The notes under the pieces: generated by a model | Seen by the model: the letters and a program-made list of their open reading frames with translations, nothing else | What the model was told of the DNA's origin: nothing | Databases searched by the model: none | Part shown: piece by piece, positions 63,612-64,000 of the stretch | Position numbering within the stretch: position 1 is the stretch's first letter | How the letters are laid out: each line of letters starts with the position of its first letter | Assembly: GCF_002873135.1 (NCBI RefSeq) | Contig: NZ_MCVI01000001.1 | Span: forward strand, 67,565 to 131,564 | Reading direction: 5' to 3' | Length of the DNA: 64,000 nt | Source of the DNA: Shewanella sp. 10N.286.48.A6 | Lineage (GTDB): Bacteria > Pseudomonadota > Gammaproteobacteria > Enterobacterales > Shewanellaceae | Made by a program: the position numbers and the translations under genes

Positions 63612-64000
63612 ATGAACATATTCAAATCACTACTTTCTATCGCTATTATCGCAGGCTTAACCGCTTGCGTGACCCCTATGCAACCAGCTGAGCAAGATGT
63701 TTGTGATTTAGAGCAGCAACTCACTAGCTGCCATTACTTTGGCCAAAAAACGCCTTATAACAGAAAGGTCAGCGCTGTGACCTCAAACCATACGACTTTC
63801 CCTACTGCGCCAATTTTCGGTAATAAGTCGATGGTGGTTGATACCCAGCAAGCGTTGTCATTATCTGTAGGGGATAAAATTTCGGTAAAAATACTCAATG
63901 GTGATGAATTTAGTAAAGATGTGGAAGTAGATGCCGACGGCAATATCTATCTGCCTTATTTACCGCCAATTTCAGTTACAGGACTGACTCTTAATCAATT
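63612..64000 (+). CDS. Polysaccharide export lipoprotein (Wza/SypC-like), 5' part
   Basis: The first 129 codons are present; the gene continues past the window. A lipoprotein signal ends at lipobox GLTAC (C19). The mature part begins with a short Cys-containing segment and then ALSLSVGDKISVKILNGDEFS...VEVDADGNIYLPYLPPISV, the polysaccharide export (PES/SLBB) opening seen in Wza-like proteins. It starts at ATG 63612 with GGGGA upstream and lies 39 bp after the STAS gene. It is the expected outer-membrane export channel of the syp-like locus. Confidence 0.88.
   Translation, partial: MNIFKSLLSIAIIAGLTACVTPMQPAEQDVCDLEQQLTSCHYFGQKTPYNRKVSAVTSNHTTFPTAPIFGNKSMVVDTQQALSLSVGDKISVKILNGDEFSKDVEVDADGNIYLPYLPPISVTGLTLNQ

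Noticed and set aside
1..64000. tRNA or rRNA genes
   Set aside because: No cloverleaf-like or rRNA sequence was noticed, though a systematic scan could not be run.

Overview
The window looks like a chromosomal segment of a marine Shewanella (Gammaproteobacteria). I infer this from gene order recalled from Shewanella genomes (branched-chain acyl-CoA degradation cluster, metA, ompW, maiA/fumarylacetoacetase, tyrR, phhB, phhA, galE, napF, bactofilin), from the moderately AT-rich sequence, and from a TonB-dependent beta-glucan locus. No database search was possible.

Layout. 1-5.7 kb: leftward valine/isoleucine degradation operon (thiolase, methylmalonate-semialdehyde dehydrogenase, acyl-CoA dehydrogenase, crotonase-fold hydrolase) behind a LiuR-like operator. 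5.8-13.2 kb: metA, a YbaY-type lipoprotein, an SDR enzyme, ompW with a perfect FNR box, an unrecognised envelope protein, a nucleotidyltransferase, and the two last tyrosine-catabolic enzymes. 13.5-16.5 kb: tyrR, phhB, phhA. 16.9-20.8 kb: galE, napF, bactofilin, a two-TM protein and an ElyC/YdcF-type protein.

20,949-24,226: a 3.28-kb element with Tn7-type ends. It has TGT...ACA termini, three spaced TnsB-like sites at the left, three tandem ones at the right in inverted orientation, and a near-perfect 5-bp target duplication. It has no recognisable tns genes. Inside are two integron-type gene cassettes with foldable attC sites and no integrase. I regard this as the most novel structure in the window.

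24.3-29 kb: housekeeping genes (methyltransferase, GNAT, RIO kinase, fructokinase mak, cysQ). 29.3-52.6 kb: a beta-glucan (probably laminarin) utilisation locus. Two divergent sets of genes (sugar MFS, GH3, GH16 leftward; GH1, GPH symporter, LacI regulator rightward) are followed by a TonB receptor and a five-gene oxidative cassette (two flavin-dependent halogenase-like proteins, SapC, a JmjC-type cupin, a 2OG-oxygenase-like protein) and a second GH3. Three near-identical LacI-type operators tie the locus together.

52.7-64 kb: a DTW-domain protein, then the start of an exopolysaccharide/biofilm locus resembling Vibrio syp. It contains a Wzi-like outer-membrane protein, a LuxO/SypG-type sigma-54 activator, a large hybrid sensor kinase, a receiver-PP2C phosphatase, a separate RsbW-like kinase, a STAS protein (SypA-like) and the start of a Wza-like export lipoprotein that runs off the window. 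Recurrent LuxO-type boxes and three candidate sigma-54 promoters suggest that the activator drives wzi, the phosphatase/kinase pair and the STAS-export operon. The partner-switch proteins would gate polysaccharide production post-translationally.
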